Shown: positions 6,740-7,004 of the stretch, one piece after another
How the letters are laid out: every line of letters starts with the position of its first letter
Numbering within the stretch: position 1 is the first letter of the stretch
NCBI GenBank assembly: GCA_020718125.1
Contig: DYDC01000145.1
Span: 1-7,004 of the forward strand
DNA length: 7,004 nt
Reading direction: 5' to 3'
From: Methylacidiphilum sp.
GTDB lineage: Bacteria; Verrucomicrobiota; Verrucomicrobiia; CAIQCK01
Program-made: the position numbers and the translations under genes
The notes under the pieces: model-generated
The model's input: the letters and a program-made list of their open reading frames with translations, nothing else
Databases searched by the model: none
Told to the model about the DNA's origin: nothing

Positions 6740-6768
6740 TTTGTAAATGAAGACGCGGCTGATTTCAA
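6740..6768 (-). promoter_or_regulatory. Sigma-70-type promoter for tRNA-Val
   Basis: On the minus strand TTGAAA (6768-6763, five of six to TTGACA) is followed after exactly 17 bp by TACAAA (6745-6740, four of six to TATAAT). Transcription would start near 6733, about nine bases before the mature tRNA 5' end, followed by a G/C-rich stretch as in stable-RNA promoters. Spacing and position make this the best promoter for the tRNA, and perhaps for the glycosyltransferase behind it. Confidence 0.6.
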
Positions 6769-6822
6769 CCTTTGTCCGTAAAACTGGCCACTTCAAGTGT
6801 GACGGGCTTGCGAACGGATCGT

Positions 6823-6836
6823 TTGACCTGGATCAA
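6823..6836 (+). promoter_or_regulatory. FNR/FixK-type binding site
   Basis: TTGACCTGGATCAA matches the TTGAT-N4-ATCAA consensus of FNR/ANR/FixK regulators of the CRP-FNR superfamily at nine of ten defined positions, with both TTGA and TCAA half-sites perfect. Its centre (6829.5) lies 41.5 bp before the start site predicted from the TATACT -10 at 6858-6863, the standard class II activator position. This suggests activation by low oxygen, nitric oxide or a related signal of a rightward gene beyond the window. The match and spacing are seen; the regulator and signal are inferred. Confidence 0.5.
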
Positions 6837-6857
6837 CACCCGCAGACCCGTCCAGCA

Positions 6858-6863
6858 TATACT
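6858..6863 (+). promoter_or_regulatory. -10 box TATACT of a rightward promoter
   Basis: TATACT matches TATAAT at five of six positions, in a relatively AT-rich patch. It has no good -35 hexamer, but the FNR-type palindrome overlaps where a -35 would be, as expected for an activator-dependent class II promoter. The predicted start is near 6870-6871. Confidence 0.45.
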
Positions 6864-7004
6864 CCTGGTGTTCGACGGAGACATCGCGCCACTGCGTTGG
6901 TTGTTACAGTGGAGCGACGATGCGCTGGACACCGCCGTGCGAGCGTGCAAGATTCGCCGGCGCAAAACGATCTCCGAGCCTCCGCGTCTAACGGCCCGGC
7001 GAAC

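Larger units (their letters stand above)
6725..7004. other. Right-edge region without a convincing complete gene
   Basis: Beyond the two promoter regions listed separately, no recognisable protein is found. Two plus-strand frames stay open to the edge: one from an ATG at 6747, and one from 6763 with TTG or GTG starts only, which reads LLVFDGDIAPLRWLLQWSDDA around 6862-6924. Neither resembles a family I know, and both would begin upstream of the predicted start site at about 6870. A short frame from ATG 6920 to TAA 6991 (23 residues, beginning MRWTPPCERARF) has the clearest Shine-Dalgarno in the window, GGAG at 6911-6914 with a five-base spacer. It could be a leader peptide, or the whole stretch could be untranslated leader of a gene further right. 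Confidence 0.4.

Noticed and set aside
6765..6965. 66-codon minus-strand frame at the right edge
   Set aside because: No ribosome-binding site, no recognisable domain, and it runs through the promoter-like elements at 6823-6863.

Overview
This is a GC-rich bacterial window with two outward-facing chromosomal genes, a convergent gene pair and a tRNA. The probable source is the Verrucomicrobiota (Pedosphaera/Limisphaera-like soil or freshwater bacteria). That is an inference. It rests on short 7-bp-period repeat arrays that read as NPQSAIRNPQ, AECGMRSAECGM and KSEDSGQKS when translated, a style I associate with that phylum, and on a very large secreted multi-domain enzyme-like protein. Few starts in the window have a Shine-Dalgarno sequence.

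Layout: tilS (minus, 12-1538) encodes tRNA(Ile)-lysidine synthetase and carries three different heptad-repeat arrays in frame. A 191-bp divergent spacer (1539-1729) holds inverted repeats directly in front of both start codons. A 1262-residue secreted protein (plus, 1730-5518) looks like a carbohydrate-active enzyme of unknown specificity, with an N-terminal carbohydrate-binding-like domain, two CARDB/Ig-like domains, a central beta-sandwich, a probable alpha/alpha-toroid and two C-terminal beta domains. It runs tail to tail, with a 4-bp overlap of stop codons, into a family-4 glycosyltransferase (minus, 5515-6585). Upstream of the glycosyltransferase on the same strand is tRNA-Val(CAC) (6650-6724, CCA encoded), with a recognisable promoter at 6740-6768. 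Between them lies another copy of one of the heptad repeats found in tilS.

The last 280 bases (6725-7004) contain no convincing complete gene. They do hold a strong candidate regulatory site: an FNR/FixK-type palindrome TTGACCTGGATCAA spaced exactly as in a class II activated promoter relative to a TATACT -10 box. It points rightward to a gene that must lie mostly or wholly beyond the window.

How the genes relate: tilS and tRNA-Val are translation housekeeping. The secreted protein and the glycosyltransferase both plausibly act on surface or environmental glycans, but their convergent arrangement does not make them an operon. The most noteworthy signals are the three unrelated repeat families sharing a 7-bp period inside one essential gene, the unassigned multi-domain secreted protein, and the FNR-type promoter at the right edge. 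I see no CRISPR array, transposase, phage gene or defence system.
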